A stretch of DNA of 64,000 bases from Buchnera aphidicola (Periphyllus koelreuteriae) (GCF_039360445.1 NZ_CP134981.1:255280-319279), one strand, 5' to 3'. Numbered from the stretch's first letter, positions 26,375 through 37,455 are shown. A program made the numbers and translations. Notes: generated by a model not told the origin, from the sequence alone.

Positions 26375-29245
26375 TTATAAAATTTCTATTAATTTTTTAT
26401 AATCTGTTAAATTATTTAATTTTTGTTTTAAATTTCTTAATTTATTTATTTCTTTTTTTACAACATTATTTGGTGCATTTTTTAAAAATTTTATATTAGA
26501 AGTAATTTTTTTTAAAATATTAATTTTTATTTTACATGCTTTTATTTTTTTTAATAATTTTATAAATTCATATTTTTTATTAATAATTCCTTTAATTGGA
26601 ATTAATATTTCAAAACTTCCAATATTTCTAATAATTGAAATCTTTAAAATACTATTATATTTTTTAGAAAAAATTTTAATTTTTTTTAAAAACATTATAT
26701 TTTTTATAAAAATTTTATTTTTTTTAATAAAAAATATAGTATTTTTATTAAAATTTTTTAAAAATATTGAAATCTTTTTATTATATTTTATTTTTAAAAA
26801 ATTTCTAACTGATCGTAACTCAATAAAAATATTTTTAAAAATTTTCATTTTTTTTATAGATTGTAAATTTATATTATTTTTATTATATTTTGGAAATTTT
26901 TGTTTAACAATACTTTCTATAATATTATTTTTTTTTAAACATTGTATTTTTTTCCAAATATATTCAGTAATAAAAGGAATAATTGGATGAGATAATTTTA
27001 ATAATATTTCTAATATATAAATTAATATTTTTTTAGAATTATTTATTTCACATATTTTTCCTGTTTTAAAAATAGATTTAGATATTTCTAAATACCAATC
27101 ACAAAAATTATTCCAAATAAAATCATGAATTAAATTTGATATTATATCAAATCTATATTTTTTAATATATATTACATATTTTTTAATTAAAATATTTAAT
27201 TTTGTAATAATCCATTTATCAAAAAATGATAATTTATTTATTGATATTTTTTTTATTATTTCATATTCTGTAATATATTTAAAAATAAAACGACTAGCAT
27301 TCCATAATTTATTACAGAAATTTCTATATCCTTTTAAACGATTCATATCCCAAAAAATATTTCTAGAATTATTAGATAATGCTGCACATGTAAATCGAAC
27401 AGAATCTGCTCCAAAAGATTCAATTCCATTTGGAAAATTTTTATAAATATTTTTTAAAATTTTAGAAAATTTGTTAGAATTTTTTTCTAATTTATAAGTT
27501 TTATTATAAATTAATTGTTTTAAATTTATTCCATCAATTAAATCAATTGGATTTAAAATGTTTCCTTTTGATTTAGACATTTTCTGTCCTTTTTCATCAC
27601 GAATTAAACCAGTAATATATATTTTTTTAAAAGGAATTTGATGTATTCCATTTTTTTTTTTTAAAATTCGTATTGTTAACATAATCATTCGAGAAATCCA
27701 AAAAAATATTATATCAAATCCACTAATAATTATATTAGTTGGATGAAACATTTTTAATTCTTTAGATTTTTTTGGCCAACCTAAAGTTAAAAATGTCCAT
27801 AAACTTGAAGAAAACCAAGTATCTAAAACATTTTTATCTCTTTTTAAATAAAAATTTTTATTTAAATTATATTTTTTTCTTATTTTATTTTTACTTTTTC
27901 CAACATAAATTTTATTATTTTTATCATACCATACAGGAATTTTATGACCCCACCATAACTGTCTAGAAATACACCAATCTTGTATATTATTCATCCAAGA
28001 TAAATACATATTTTGATATTTTTTTGGAAAAAATACAATGTTTTTATTTTTTACTTCCAAAATAGCTCTTTTAGATAAAGATGAAGTTTTTAAAAACCAT
28101 TGATTTGTTAACATTGGTTCAATAATCGTATTGCTTCTATCACCAAAAGGAACAAAAGAATTTATATATTCTTTTTTTTTTAAAAAATTATACTTCTTTA
28201 AAAATTTTATAATTTTTTTTCTAGAATCAAATCGATTTAACATATGAAATTTTTTTGGAATCTCTATATTATCTATATTTTGTTTTTTTCCTTTATGATC
28301 ATATATTGATATTTTTTTTTTTATATTTCCATTTTTTGAAAATATTTTTATCATTGATAAAGAATGTTTAATGCCTATTTTATAATCAAAAAAATCATGA
28401 GCTGGAGTTATTTTAACGCATCCTGTTCCTTTTTTTATTTTAATTTCATAATCAAAAATAATAGGTATTATTCTATTAATAATAGGTACAATCACATGCC
28501 ATCCAAAACATTTAATATATCTTTTATCTTTTGGATTAATAGCAATAGCAACATCTCCAAAAATTGTTTCTGGTCTTGTTGTAGCAACAATAATATAATT
28601 TTTTTTATTTAAAATATTTTTTTTACTAGAAAAAAAATATTTAATATACCACATTGTTGTTTTAACATTTTTATTATTAACTTCCAAATCTGAAATAACT
28701 GTTTGTAAATGAATATCCCAATTAACAATAGTTTTTTTTTTATAAATTAAACCTTTATTATATAGAATAATAAATGATTTTTTTACTCCTTTAGATATTT
28801 TTGGATCTAAAGTAAATTTCTCTCTCGACCAATCTATTGAATTTCCTAAACGTTTCATTTGATAAAATATTTTTTTTTTGCATTTATTAACCCAATTCCA
28901 TGTTTTTTTTATAAAATATTTTTTTTTATAATCTTTTCTTGTTTTTCCGTTTTTTTTTAAAATTTTTTTTTCAATTAACAATTGAGTAGCAATCCCAGCA
29001 TGATCTGTTCCAACTTGAAATAAAGTATTTTTTCCTTTCATCCGATTAAAACGTATTAATATATCCATAATTGTTTGTTGAAAAGCATGACCCATATGTA
29101 AAATTCCAGTTACATTAGGAGGAGGCATAATAATACAAAAAGATTTTTTATTAGATTTTTTTTTAGAAACTTTAAAAAATTTTTTTTTTTCCCAAAATTT
29201 ATATAGTTTCTCTTCAATTAATTTAGGATTATAATTTTTTTTCAT
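26375..29245 (-). CDS. valS: Valyl-tRNA synthetase
   Basis: Class Ia synthetase with editing domain. It is 956 residues (E. coli 951), the longest protein in the window. The start KNYNPKLIEEKLYKFWEKK, HIGH-type MPPPNVTGILHMGHA, editing-domain TTRPETIFGDVAIAINP, the KMSKS loop KGQKMSKSKGN, and a C-terminal coiled-coil with VVKKEINKLRNLKQKLNN are all present. Despite many A/T runs the frame is unbroken. E. coli has holC and pepA upstream of valS; neither is present here. Confidence 0.97.
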   Translation of the reverse strand: MKKNYNPKLIEEKLYKFWEKKKFFKVSKKKSNKKSFCIIMPPPNVTGILHMGHAFQQTIMDILIRFNRMKGKNTLFQVGTDHAGIATQLLIEKKILKKNGKTRKDYKKKYFIKKTWNWVNKCKKKIFYQMKRLGNSIDWSREKFTLDPKISKGVKKSFIILYNKGLIYKKKTIVNWDIHLQTVISDLEVNNKNVKTTMWYIKYFFSSKKNILNKKNYIIVATTRPETIFGDVAIAINPKDKRYIKCFGWHVIVPIINRIIPIIFDYEIKIKKGTGCVKITPAHDFFDYKIGIKHSLSMIKIFSKNGNIKKKISIYDHKGKKQNIDNIEIPKKFHMLNRFDSRKKIIKFLKKYNFLKKKEYINSFVPFGDRSNTIIEPMLTNQWFLKTSSLSKRAILEVKNKNIVFFPKKYQNMYLSWMNNIQDWCISRQLWWGHKIPVWYDKNNKIYVGKSKNKIRKKYNLNKNFYLKRDKNVLDTWFSSSLWTFLTLGWPKKSKELKMFHPTNIIISGFDIIFFWISRMIMLTIRILKKKNGIHQIPFKKIYITGLIRDEKGQKMSKSKGNILNPIDLIDGINLKQLIYNKTYKLEKNSNKFSKILKNIYKNFPNGIESFGADSVRFTCAALSNNSRNIFWDMNRLKGYRNFCNKLWNASRFIFKYITEYEIIKKISINKLSFFDKWIITKLNILIKKYVIYIKKYRFDIISNLIHDFIWNNFCDWYLEISKSIFKTGKICEINNSKKILIYILEILLKLSHPIIPFITEYIWKKIQCLKKNNIIESIVKQKFPKYNKNNINLQSIKKMKIFKNIFIELRSVRNFLKIKYNKKISIFLKNFNKNTIFFIKKNKIFIKNIMFLKKIKIFSKKYNSILKISIIRNIGSFEILIPIKGIINKKYEFIKLLKKIKACKIKINILKKITSNIKFLKNAPNNVVKKEINKLRNLKQKLNNLTDYKKLIEIL

Positions 29246-30109
29246 ATAATTTTAATAATATAAGTTGTATAAAAATTTTTAATATAATTTTAAAGATAAT
29301 TTAGAAATTTTAAAAAATAAAAAATATATAAAAAATTTATTTTTTTTATTAATATTTTAAAAAATATTTATTATATTTTTTATAATTTTAAAATATATAT
29401 CCTAAAAATTATATTTTGATAAAATATATTTAAATTTTTTAAAAAATAAATTATTATAGATAATTTATTATTATAAAAATAATAAAAAAATAAATTTAAA
29501 AAAAAAATAATAAAAAAATTAATAAAAATTAATAATATAAATAAAAATTTTTATATAAAATTTATTAAAATAAATTATATATATTATATAATATTAATTT
29601 TTTTTTAAAATCTATATTTAATATTTTAATTTTTTTTAATAAAATAATTTTAAAAAATTTTTTAAATATACAAAATTAAATAAAATTTAAAATATTAAAT
29701 TAAATATTTTTTATATTTTAAATTTTATTTAATTTTTTCTTATTTAATATATATAAAAATATTAAAAAAAAGAAATTTTTATTTATATATTTTTTCTTCT
29801 TTTAATATTAAAATAAATATAATAATTATTTATTTTATACTATATAATCTAATAAAAAATAAAATTTTTATTAAAAAAAATCATATTTTTTTATTTATTT
29901 TTTTTAAAAACATCATAAAATGTTTATTTTTTTAAAAATTAAAATGTTATAATTATATTATTATAAAATATTATATATTTTCTTTAAAAAAAAATTATTT
30001 AATTAAATTATAAAAATAATTTAATTATTTTTTTTAATATTAAAAAAATAAAAAATAAAAATATAAAAAAATAATTTTTTATATAATATAAATTATTTAT
30101 AGGAACAAA
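29246..30109. other. 864-bp gene-free spacer valS/argI
   Basis: The longest non-coding stretch of the window, between divergent valS and argI. It is almost purely A and T. No frame on either strand carries recognisable protein sequence. It contains a perfect 24-bp inverted repeat at 29672-29736. By E. coli order holC and pepA would lie here, so it is probably the remains of pepA erased beyond recognition, plus both promoters. Confidence 0.6.
29672..29736. repeat. 24-bp perfect inverted repeat in the valS/argI spacer
   Basis: Positions 29672-29695 pair perfectly with 29713-29736; the spacer between the arms is 17 nt. Only A and T are involved. It stands roughly midway in the 864-bp gene-free stretch, over 370 bp from either gene start. 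Confidence 0.85.
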
Positions 30110-31114
30110 ATGAATCCATTTTATTTACGAAATTTTTTAAAATTAAATGATTTTAATAAAAAAGATATTTTATTTTTATTAAATTTTTCAAAAAAAATAA
30201 AATTTAAAAAATCAATTAATAAAGAAAAAAAATTTTTAAAAAATAAAAAAATTGTTTTAATTTTTGAAAAAGAATCAACACGAACTAGATGTTCATTTGA
30301 AGCTGCATCTTTTGATCAAGGAGCTCATACAACATATTTAGGCCCTGGTAGTACACATTTAGGATATAAAGAATCTATTGAAGATACAGCTGAAACTTTA
30401 GGAAAAATATATGATGGAATATTATATAGAGGACATGAACATAAAAAAATAAAAAAAATAGCAAAATTTTCTAAAATACCAGTATGGAACGGATTAACTA
30501 ATACATATCATCCTACTCAAATTTTATCTGATTTATTAACGATTAAAGAAATTTTTCCAAATAAAAAAATTAATCAAATTAAAATATCATATATTGGTGA
30601 TTCAAAAAATAATATTTCACATTCTCTTTTAGAAGCAGCAAATTTATTAAATTTTAAATTATCTTTAATTTCACCTAAAGAATATCTACCAAAGAAAAAA
30701 ACTTTAAAAAAATATTTAAATATTAAAAATAATGTTCTTTTAACAGATAATATTGAACAAGGAATATATAAAACAGATATAATATATACAGATGTTTGGA
30801 TTTCTATGGGAGAAAAAATAGAACAACAAGAAGAAAAAATTAATAAATTAAAATTTTATCAAGTAAATGAAAAAATTTTATATCTTTCAAAAAATCCTTG
30901 TGTAAAAGTTTTTCACTGTCTTCCATCATTGCATAATAATAAAACAAAATTTGGAAAAAATATAATAAAAAAATTTAATTTAAAAAATGGAGTAGAAATT
31001 ACAAATAATGTTTTTAATTCTAATAAAAAAATTATTTTTTTACAATCATCAAATCGTTTACATGTTGTGAAATCTTTAATAATAAATAGTTTAATTCAAA
31101 AAACTAATTTATGA
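30110..31114 (+). CDS. argI: Ornithine carbamoyltransferase
   Basis: Forms citrulline from ornithine and carbamoyl phosphate in arginine synthesis. It is 334 residues (E. coli ArgI 334). The carbamoyl-phosphate motif EKESTRTRCSFEAASFDQGA, YRGHEHKK, the HPTQ box in TYHPTQILSDL, YTDVWISMGE and the ornithine/active-site HCLPS (HCLPA in E. coli) are present. AGGAACAA precedes the ATG. Arginine is a nutrient the aphid host cannot make in full, so retention fits a provisioning role. Confidence 0.97.
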   Translation: MNPFYLRNFLKLNDFNKKDILFLLNFSKKIKFKKSINKEKKFLKNKKIVLIFEKESTRTRCSFEAASFDQGAHTTYLGPGSTHLGYKESIEDTAETLGKIYDGILYRGHEHKKIKKIAKFSKIPVWNGLTNTYHPTQILSDLLTIKEIFPNKKINQIKISYIGDSKNNISHSLLEAANLLNFKLSLISPKEYLPKKKTLKKYLNIKNNVLLTDNIEQGIYKTDIIYTDVWISMGEKIEQQEEKINKLKFYQVNEKILYLSKNPCVKVFHCLPSLHNNKTKFGKNIIKKFNLKNGVEITNNVFNSNKKIIFLQSSNRLHVVKSLIINSLIQKTNL

Positions 31115-31204
31115 AAATATTTTTATTTAAAATAATAAAATATATAAAATTTTATAATAAAAAAATATATTATTTTTAAAAAATTTTTAAATAAATAAGA
31201 TATT

Positions 31205-31606
31205 ATGAAAAATAAAAAATATATTATGAAAATTTATACAAAAAAAGCTCCTAAACCAATAGGACCTTATTCACAAGCTATAAAAACAAAAAATTTATTA
31301 ATGATTTCAGGTCAAATTCCAATTCATGTAAATTCAAAAAAAATTCCAAAAAAAATATATGATCAAACTATATTAGTATTAAATAATATTAAAGAAATAA
31401 TAAAAAAAACAGATTTTAAAATAAAAAATATAATAAAAACAACAATTTTTACTACTAATTTAAATAAAATTAAAATAATTAATAGTGCTTATAAAAAATT
31501 TTTTAAAAATAAATTATTAATATTTCCAGCTCGATCTTGTATAGAGGTATCTAAATTACCAAAAAATGTAAAAATTGAAATCGAAGCAATAGTTTATAAA
31601 AAATAA
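31205..31606 (+). CDS. ridA: Enamine/imine deaminase RidA
   Basis: Hydrolyses reactive 2-aminoacrylate released by PLP enzymes, including those of branched-chain amino acid synthesis. It is 133 residues including a short N-terminal extension; the ATG at 31226 (MKIYTKKAPKPIGPYSQA) would give 126, nearer the E. coli 128. SGQIPIHVNSKK, FPARSCIEVSKLPKNVKIEIE and the catalytic Arg in PARS are conserved. The argI-ridA order matches E. coli. Confidence 0.95.
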   Translation: MKNKKYIMKIYTKKAPKPIGPYSQAIKTKNLLMISGQIPIHVNSKKIPKKIYDQTILVLNNIKEIIKKTDFKIKNIIKTTIFTTNLNKIKIINSAYKKFFKNKLLIFPARSCIEVSKLPKNVKIEIEAIVYKK

Positions 31607-31612
31607 TTTATT

Positions 31613-31655
31613 AAAGAGTGCACGAATTTTATAATATTAATACTGTGCGCTCTTT
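31613..31655. terminator. Bidirectional terminator between ridA and deaD
   Basis: AAAGAGTGCAC pairs with GTGCGCTCTTT (11 bp with one G-T) around a 21-nt loop, followed by TTTAATTTT. It starts 7 bp after the ridA stop between convergent genes; a T-rich tail is available on both strands. Confidence 0.8.
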
Positions 31656-31693
31656 AATTTTAAAAAAATTTGTATAAATTTTTATCTAAAAAT

Positions 31694-33511
31694 TTATTTT
31701 TTTAACTTCAATTTATTTAATCTATTTTTATTTTTATTAAATTTTGATTTTTTTAAATAAATTTTTTTATTTTTAGAAATTAGAGAGGAATTTTTTTTAT
31801 AAAAAATATTTTTAGAACGACGTTTAATAAATTTAGATTTATTTATTCGTTTACAATAATTAAATAATTTTAAATGAATAAATTTATTAAAAATTTTTGT
31901 ATTTTTAAATTTTTCTAAAAGTTTTTTTTTAATTAATTTTTTTGGTAATTCAATTGTTGAATAAGAAGAAAAAATCCGTATATTTCCAATATCTCTATTA
32001 GTAAGATCACCTTCATTTGCTATTGCTCCAACAATATGTCTTACTTCAATTTTGTCTTCTCTACCTAATTCTATTTTATAAATATCCATATTATTGTTTT
32101 TTTTAAATCTTGAACTAAATGTATTATTTTTATATCCTAAATTTTTTGAAATATTTTGTCTATTATATCTATTTTGAAAATTTTTAATAACTTTATCTTT
32201 TTTAACAATTAATACTCGTTCACCTTGAGCCATTTTTAAAAGTGCTGCTGCTAAATCTTCAAGACTTACAGATTTTTCTAAATGAATTTTAGGTAATAAA
32301 AGTTTATATTCTTTTAAATCTTTACTATTTAATTCTATTTTAATTTTTTTAGAAAAATTTTTTAAACGACTTTGACTTAATAAATCTGAATTAGGCAATA
32401 TTACTTCTTGAATTGGTTGCTTTATCATTCTTTCAATATTTTTTAATAATCTTACTTCTCGATATTCAACAAACATTAAAGCTTTACCTTTTCTTCCAGC
32501 TCTACCTGTTCTTCCTATTCTATGAATATATGATTCAGAATCCATTGGAATATCATAATTAATAACAAAACTAATACGATCTACATCTAGACCACGAGCT
32601 GCAACATCTGTTGCAATTAATATATCTAATTTTCCATTTTTTAATCTATCTAAAGTTTTTTCACGTAAAGATTGATTCATATCTCCATTTAATGCAGCAC
32701 AATTATATCCGTTTTTTTCTAATACTTCTGAAATTTCTACTGTAGAATTTTTTGTTCGTACAAAAATTATTGTAGCAGAAAAATTTTCTGTTTCTAAAAA
32801 TCTAATTAAACCATCAGTTTTTTTACCATAAACTAACCAATAATTTTGATTAATATCTGGTCTATTTGTAATATTAGATTGTATTCGAATTTCTTTTGGT
32901 TTTTTCATAAACCGACGAGAAATTCGTCTAATTGCTTCTGGCATAGTTGCAGAAAACAGAGCTGTTTGACGAGATTTTGGAATTGTAGATAAAATATTTT
33001 CTACATCTTCTATAAATCCCATACGTAGCATTTCATCAGCTTCATCTAAAATTAATGTTTTTAATTTAGATAAATTTAAGGTTTTTCGTTTTAAATGATC
33101 TAATAATCTTCCAGGTGTTCCAACAACAATATGAGGACCTCTTCTTAAAGAATTTAATTGTAACTCATATCTTTGTCCTCCATATAATGCTAATACATGA
33201 ATATTTGGAAGATATTTTGAAAATTGAGAAAAAGATTTAGAAACTTGAATAGCTAATTCTCTTGTTGGTGTTAAAACTAAAATTTGAGGAATTTTTAATG
33301 ATACTTTAATGTTATTTAATAGAGGTAAACAAAAAGCAGCTGTTTTTCCACTTCCAGTTTGAGCCATCCCTAAAACATCATTTTTATTTAATAAATATGG
33401 TATACATTTCTCTTGAATAGGAGAGGGTTTTTTATAACCTAATTCATCTAAAACTTTTAAAATTGAATTATTTAATCCAAAAATTGAAAAATTATTTTTT
33501 ATCAAACTCAT
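31694..33511 (-). CDS. deaD: DEAD-box RNA helicase DeaD (CsdA)
   Basis: ATP-dependent RNA helicase for ribosome assembly and mRNA turnover at low temperature. From the ATG at 33511 ([14 protein letters not shown]) it is 605 residues (E. coli 629). Q motif [44 protein letters not shown], and [11 protein letters not shown] are intact, then the DeaD dimerisation and RNA-binding regions with [13 protein letters not shown]. The E. coli Arg/Gly-rich tail is replaced by a Lys/Asn/Arg-rich tail. ATGs at 33520 and 33529 are possible starts, but GAGG at 33524-33527 is too close to them. Confidence 0.95.
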   Translation of the reverse strand: MSLIKNNFSIFGLNNSILKVLDELGYKKPSPIQEKCIPYLLNKNDVLGMAQTGSGKTAAFCLPLLNNIKVSLKIPQILVLTPTRELAIQVSKSFSQFSKYLPNIHVLALYGGQRYELQLNSLRRGPHIVVGTPGRLLDHLKRKTLNLSKLKTLILDEADEMLRMGFIEDVENILSTIPKSRQTALFSATMPEAIRRISRRFMKKPKEIRIQSNITNRPDINQNYWLVYGKKTDGLIRFLETENFSATIIFVRTKNSTVEISEVLEKNGYNCAALNGDMNQSLREKTLDRLKNGKLDILIATDVAARGLDVDRISFVINYDIPMDSESYIHRIGRTGRAGRKGKALMFVEYREVRLLKNIERMIKQPIQEVILPNSDLLSQSRLKNFSKKIKIELNSKDLKEYKLLLPKIHLEKSVSLEDLAAALLKMAQGERVLIVKKDKVIKNFQNRYNRQNISKNLGYKNNTFSSRFKKNNNMDIYKIELGREDKIEVRHIVGAIANEGDLTNRDIGNIRIFSSYSTIELPKKLIKKKLLEKFKNTKIFNKFIHLKLFNYCKRINKSKFIKRRSKNIFYKKNSSLISKNKKIYLKKSKFNKNKNRLNKLKLKK

Positions 33512-33856
33512 GTAAAACATGCACCTCATTTAATTAACGAAAGAGGGCCAGTCTACATAATTAATGATAAATATTTTTATTATATTCATTGAAAAAGTGT
33601 CAACTGGCTGAAAATATATTGTGTAAAATTTATATTTAAATAAATTATTTTTTCATTTAATTAAAAATTAAAAATTATAAAAATAATAAATTTATATATA
33701 AAAAATTTAAAATATAACTGTATTTAAAAAAAATATTTATTTTTTAAAGATTAACATAAAAATAAAATAATATAAAACTCAAATTTTCATAAAAAATAGA
33801 ATTATAAAATTCTATTTTTTAATAAATATTATAAAATTAATTTTAAAAAAATAATT
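33512..33856. promoter_or_regulatory. deaD leader and promoter region
   Basis: A 345-bp spacer between pnp and deaD, both minus strand. It holds the pnp terminator (33791-33820). Nearer deaD there is a G/C-rich inverted repeat, GCCAGT at 33547-33552 against ACTGGC at 33603-33608. A consensus -35 TTGACA (33598-33603, minus) overlaps the far arm; a TATAAT lies only 13 nt beyond it, so the -10 assignment is doubtful. In E. coli nlpI sits here; it is absent. Confidence 0.45.
33791..33820 (-). terminator. Rho-independent terminator after pnp
   Basis: AAAAAATAGAATT and AATTCTATTTTTT form a perfect 13-bp stem with a 4-nt loop, 37 bp after the pnp stop. On the minus strand the arm ends in six T. It separates the nusA-to-pnp unit from deaD. 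Confidence 0.8.
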
Positions 33857-35935
33857 TTATATTTCTTTCATACTTAATCTTAGTCTTTTTTGTCTATCTA
33901 CATCTAATACTTTAACATTTACAAATTGATCTAATTTTAAATAATTTGAAACTTTATCTATATGTTTATTTGAAATTTGAGAAATATGAACTAAACCTTC
34001 TTTACCTGAACCAATAGAAACAAAAGCTCCAAAATCAACTATTCTAGTTACTTTTCCTATATATATTTTTCCAATTTCTATTTCTGATGTAATTTCTTTA
34101 ATTCTTTTTATTGCATTTAATGCTTTTTTTTCAATTATGGCAGAAATTTTAACAGTTCCATTATCTTCAATTTCTATAGTTGTTCCGGTTTCTTCAGTTA
34201 ACATTCTAATAACTGCTCCTCCTTTTCCTATAACATCTTTTATTTTTTCAGGATTAATTTTAATAATGTGTACTCGAGGAGCAAACTTAGAAATTTCTTT
34301 TTTTGGAACATTAATTGTTTCAGACATAATTTTTAAAATTTTTAAAATAGCGATTTGTGCTTTTTTTAAAGATAATTGAATTATTTCATATGTTATACCT
34401 TCAACTTTCATATCCATTTGTAAAGCTGTAATTCCTATTTTACTTCCAGAAACTTTAAAATCCATATCTCCAAAATAATCTTCATCTCCTAAAATATCTG
34501 TAAGAATAACATAATTTTCTTTTTCTTTAATTAATCCCATAGCAATTCCAGCAATTGGTTCTTTAATTGGAACTCCTGCATCCATTAAAGCTAATGAAGC
34601 TCCACAAACTGATGCCATTGAAGAAGAACCATTAGATTCAGTAATTTCAGATACAATACGAATTGTATAAGGAAAAGAATGAATACATGGCATAACAGAT
34701 AAAATACTTTTTTTTGCTAATCTTCCATGTCCAACTTCTCTACGTTTAGGAGAGTTCATAATTCCAATTTCACCAACAGAATAAGGAGGAAAATTATAAT
34801 GAAACAAAAAACTATCTGTTTTATCCCCTAATAATTCATCTAAATTTTGAGCATCTCTAGATGTTCCTAAAGTAACTGATACTAAAGATTGCGTTTCTCC
34901 TCGTGTAAATAAAGAAGATCCATGAGTACGTTTTAATAAACCAGTTTTAATATTTATTTTTCTAATATCATCTTTATTTCTTCCATCTATTCTTAAATTA
35001 TTAATTAATATATTTTTTCTTACAATTTTTCTTTCAATTTTGGAAAAAATTTTATTTAATTCTAAAATATTTAAATCTAAATTATCTAATAATAAATTAT
35101 TAATTAATAAATCTTTATATTTTTGTAATTTTTTATTTCTTTTTTTTTTATTTGAAATTAAATATATTTTTTTAATTGAATTTTTTGAAATTTTAAAAAT
35201 TTTTTTATAAAATTTTTTATTTATTACATTAGAATCCTGACTCCAAATTTTTTTTTTAATAGAAAATAATAGATTTTTCATATTTTTTATTAATTTTTTT
35301 TGTTTTTTAAAACCATATAAAATTGCATTAAATATAATATTTTTATTTAATTGATCAGATTCTGATTCTATCATTAAAATGTTTTTATCTGTTCCCGAAA
35401 TAATTAAATCTAATTTACTAAATTTCATTTCATCCGTTGTTGGATTTAAAACATATTTATCTTTTATATAACCTACTCGAGCTGCACCAATAATATCTTT
35501 TATAGGTATTCCAGAAATATATAATGCAGCAGAAACACCAATCATAGATACAATATCAGGATTAATTTTTGGATTTAATGAAACAACAGTAGCAATTACT
35601 TGAACTTCATGAAAAAAATCTTTAGGAAATAATGGTCTAATTGGTCGATCTATTAATCTTCCAATCAAAATTTCATTTTCACTAGGTCTACCTTCTCTTC
35701 TAAAAAAACCACCTGGTATTCTTCCAGCAGCATAAGTTCTTTCTTGATAATTTACTGTTAATGGTAAAAAATTTTTATCAGATTTAGAATTTTTATGACC
35801 AACAACTGTTACAAGAACTGAAGTATCTTCTATACTAATCATTATTGAAGATGTTGCTTGTCTTGCAATTAATCCAGTTTCTAAAACAACAGTATGACAA
35901 CCATATTTAAATTTAAATACAAGCGGATTAAGCAA
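33857..35935 (-). CDS. pnp: Polynucleotide phosphorylase
   Basis: Phosphorolytic 3'-5' exoribonuclease, trimeric, cytosolic. It is 692 residues (E. coli 711). Two RNase PH domains are clear ([16 protein letters not shown] and [14 protein letters not shown], catalytic Asp region [16 protein letters not shown]), then a KH domain ([18 protein letters not shown]) and an S1 domain ([19 protein letters not shown]). The tail that binds RNase E in E. coli is missing, consistent with loss of the RNase E scaffold in this genome. The linker around 210-290 is diverged. Confidence 0.97.
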   Translation of the reverse strand: MLNPLVFKFKYGCHTVVLETGLIARQATSSIMISIEDTSVLVTVVGHKNSKSDKNFLPLTVNYQERTYAAGRIPGGFFRREGRPSENEILIGRLIDRPIRPLFPKDFFHEVQVIATVVSLNPKINPDIVSMIGVSAALYISGIPIKDIIGAARVGYIKDKYVLNPTTDEMKFSKLDLIISGTDKNILMIESESDQLNKNIIFNAILYGFKKQKKLIKNMKNLLFSIKKKIWSQDSNVINKKFYKKIFKISKNSIKKIYLISNKKKRNKKLQKYKDLLINNLLLDNLDLNILELNKIFSKIERKIVRKNILINNLRIDGRNKDDIRKINIKTGLLKRTHGSSLFTRGETQSLVSVTLGTSRDAQNLDELLGDKTDSFLFHYNFPPYSVGEIGIMNSPKRREVGHGRLAKKSILSVMPCIHSFPYTIRIVSEITESNGSSSMASVCGASLALMDAGVPIKEPIAGIAMGLIKEKENYVILTDILGDEDYFGDMDFKVSGSKIGITALQMDMKVEGITYEIIQLSLKKAQIAILKILKIMSETINVPKKEISKFAPRVHIIKINPEKIKDVIGKGGAVIRMLTEETGTTIEIEDNGTVKISAIIEKKALNAIKRIKEITSEIEIGKIYIGKVTRIVDFGAFVSIGSGKEGLVHISQISNKHIDKVSNYLKLDQFVNVKVLDVDRQKRLRLSMKEI

Positions 35936-36074
35936 AGTAAATATCCTTAAGATAATAAATTAAAAAAATTTTCTATTTAAAGTGTTTTGATTAAATATAA
36001 TAAAAATAAAAAAATATAAAATTTATTTTCAATTAAAAAAAAAATATAAATCCTCCCACTTTTTTTATATTTTT

Positions 36075-36110
36075 AAATTTTAAAATATTTAAAAAATATT
36101 TTTAAAATTT
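36075..36110 (-). terminator. Hairpin between rpsO and pnp
   Basis: A 16-nt arm (36075-36090) pairs with 36094-36110 with a single bulged T and a 3-nt loop. In E. coli this spacer holds the rpsO terminator and the RNase III site that controls pnp. About 25 bp further on (minus strand) is GTGGGAGGA, a strong Shine-Dalgarno-like string with no start codon at a proper distance. Confidence 0.5.
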
Positions 36111-36146
36111 TTTATATCTTTTTAGTTTTTATATTTTTTTAAAAAA

Positions 36147-36410
36147 TTATCTACGAATCTTTAAATTTTTAATTATATAATTATATTTTAAAATAGATTT
36201 TTTCTTTAAATAATCTAATAATTTTCTACGTTTTGAAACCATTTTTAATAAACCTCGACGACTAGAATAATCTTTTTTATGTTCAGAAAAATGTTTTTGT
36301 AAATCATTTATTTTGTTTGTTAAAATAGCGATTTGAACTTCAGATTTTCCACTATTGATTTTATTGTTTCCATATTTAGAAATTATGTCTACTGTCTTTA
36401 AAATTTTCAT
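36147..36410 (-). CDS. rpsO: Ribosomal protein S15
   Basis: Primary 16S rRNA-binding protein of the small subunit. It is 87 residues (E. coli 89). [37 protein letters not shown] and [13 protein letters not shown] are near identical to the family. It sits between truB and pnp as in E. coli, inside the nusA-infB-rbfA-truB-rpsO-pnp block. Confidence 0.97.
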   Translation of the reverse strand: MKILKTVDIISKYGNNKINSGKSEVQIAILTNKINDLQKHFSEHKKDYSSRRGLLKMVSKRRKLLDYLKKKSILKYNYIIKNLKIRR

Positions 36411-36488
36411 ATTAATATAATCTCTTATAAAGAAAATTGATGTGTATTAAATTTATTTTTTTTATATATATTTTATTTTTAAATTTGT

Positions 36489-37424
36489 TTATTTATAAAA
36501 ATTTATTAATTTATGAGGAAATAAATAGTTTTTTTTATTTAATTTACCTATTCCAATAAATTTTTTATTTTTATTAATTATACAAACTAAACAAGGATTT
36601 AATTTATTAATTAATTTTATTGATCTTCCATTTTTTAGAAATAATAAATTTTGTTTAGATACATAAACTTTTGGAAAATGCGGAAATAAAGATAATATAG
36701 GAATAAAAAAATTTTTTATTTTATTTAAAAATATTTTAAAATTATTTTTAAAATATTTTTTTTTTAAAAAATTTAACTGATCTAATGTAATAGATAAAGA
36801 ACTTGAAAATGAAGAAATTTTTATTCGTCTTAAAAAAATAACATGAGCTCCGCATTTTAAAAGTTTACCTAAATCATTTATAATAGATCGAATATATGTT
36901 CCAGATGAGCATAAAATATCTAATTCAATAATATTTTCTTTTATATATAAACTTTTTATTTTATAAACATTTATAAATCTACTACCTATAGGAACCGAAA
37001 TACCTTTTCTTGCATATTTATATAATGGAATACCTTTATATTTTATTGCAGAATATATTGGAGGAGTTTGAGATATTACTCCTCTAAAATTATCTAATGC
37101 TAATTTATATTCCTTAGAATTAAATTGAATTTTATAAGAATTAATAATTTTTCCATAAGAATCAGCAGTAGATGTTTCTTCTCCTAATTTAGCAATAACT
37201 CTATACTTTTTATCAGATTTAATTAAATATTCTGCAAATTTTGTAGCTTCTCCTAAACAAATTGGAAGAATTCCAGTTGCTAAAGGATCTAAAGATCCAG
37301 TATGACCTGCTTTTTTAATTTCAAATATTTTTTTTGTTATTTGCAAAGCTTTATTTGAAGAAATTCCAGTCGGTTTATCTAATAAAATAATACCGTGAAT
37401 ATTTCTTACTTGAGTAAAAAACAT
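36489..37424 (-). CDS. truB: tRNA pseudouridine-55 synthase TruB
   Basis: Makes pseudouridine 55 in the T loop of nearly all tRNAs. It is 311 residues (E. coli 314). The catalytic Asp lies in GHTGSLDPLATGILP near residue 48; GEATKFAEYL, TPPIYSAIKYKG and the CSSGTYIRSIINDLG motif follow. The C-terminal PUA-like region is retained but weak. 31 bp after rbfA, likely co-transcribed. Confidence 0.96.
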   Translation of the reverse strand: MFFTQVRNIHGIILLDKPTGISSNKALQITKKIFEIKKAGHTGSLDPLATGILPICLGEATKFAEYLIKSDKKYRVIAKLGEETSTADSYGKIINSYKIQFNSKEYKLALDNFRGVISQTPPIYSAIKYKGIPLYKYARKGISVPIGSRFINVYKIKSLYIKENIIELDILCSSGTYIRSIINDLGKLLKCGAHVIFLRRIKISSFSSSLSITLDQLNFLKKKYFKNNFKIFLNKIKNFFIPILSLFPHFPKVYVSKQNLLFLKNGRSIKLINKLNPCLVCIINKNKKFIGIGKLNKKNYLFPHKLINFYK

Positions 37425-37455
37425 TCATAAACCTCATCTAAAAATTTTTTCATTA

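Noticed and set aside
28364-28612. Plus-strand open frame of 82 codons opposite valS
   Set aside because: It lies wholly antisense to conserved ValRS sequence, has no ribosome-binding site and no family resemblance.
29246-30109. Replication origin in the long spacer
   Set aside because: A/T richness alone is uninformative here; I see no DnaA-box cluster and no origin-associated genes (dnaA, gidA/mnmG, atp operon) nearby.
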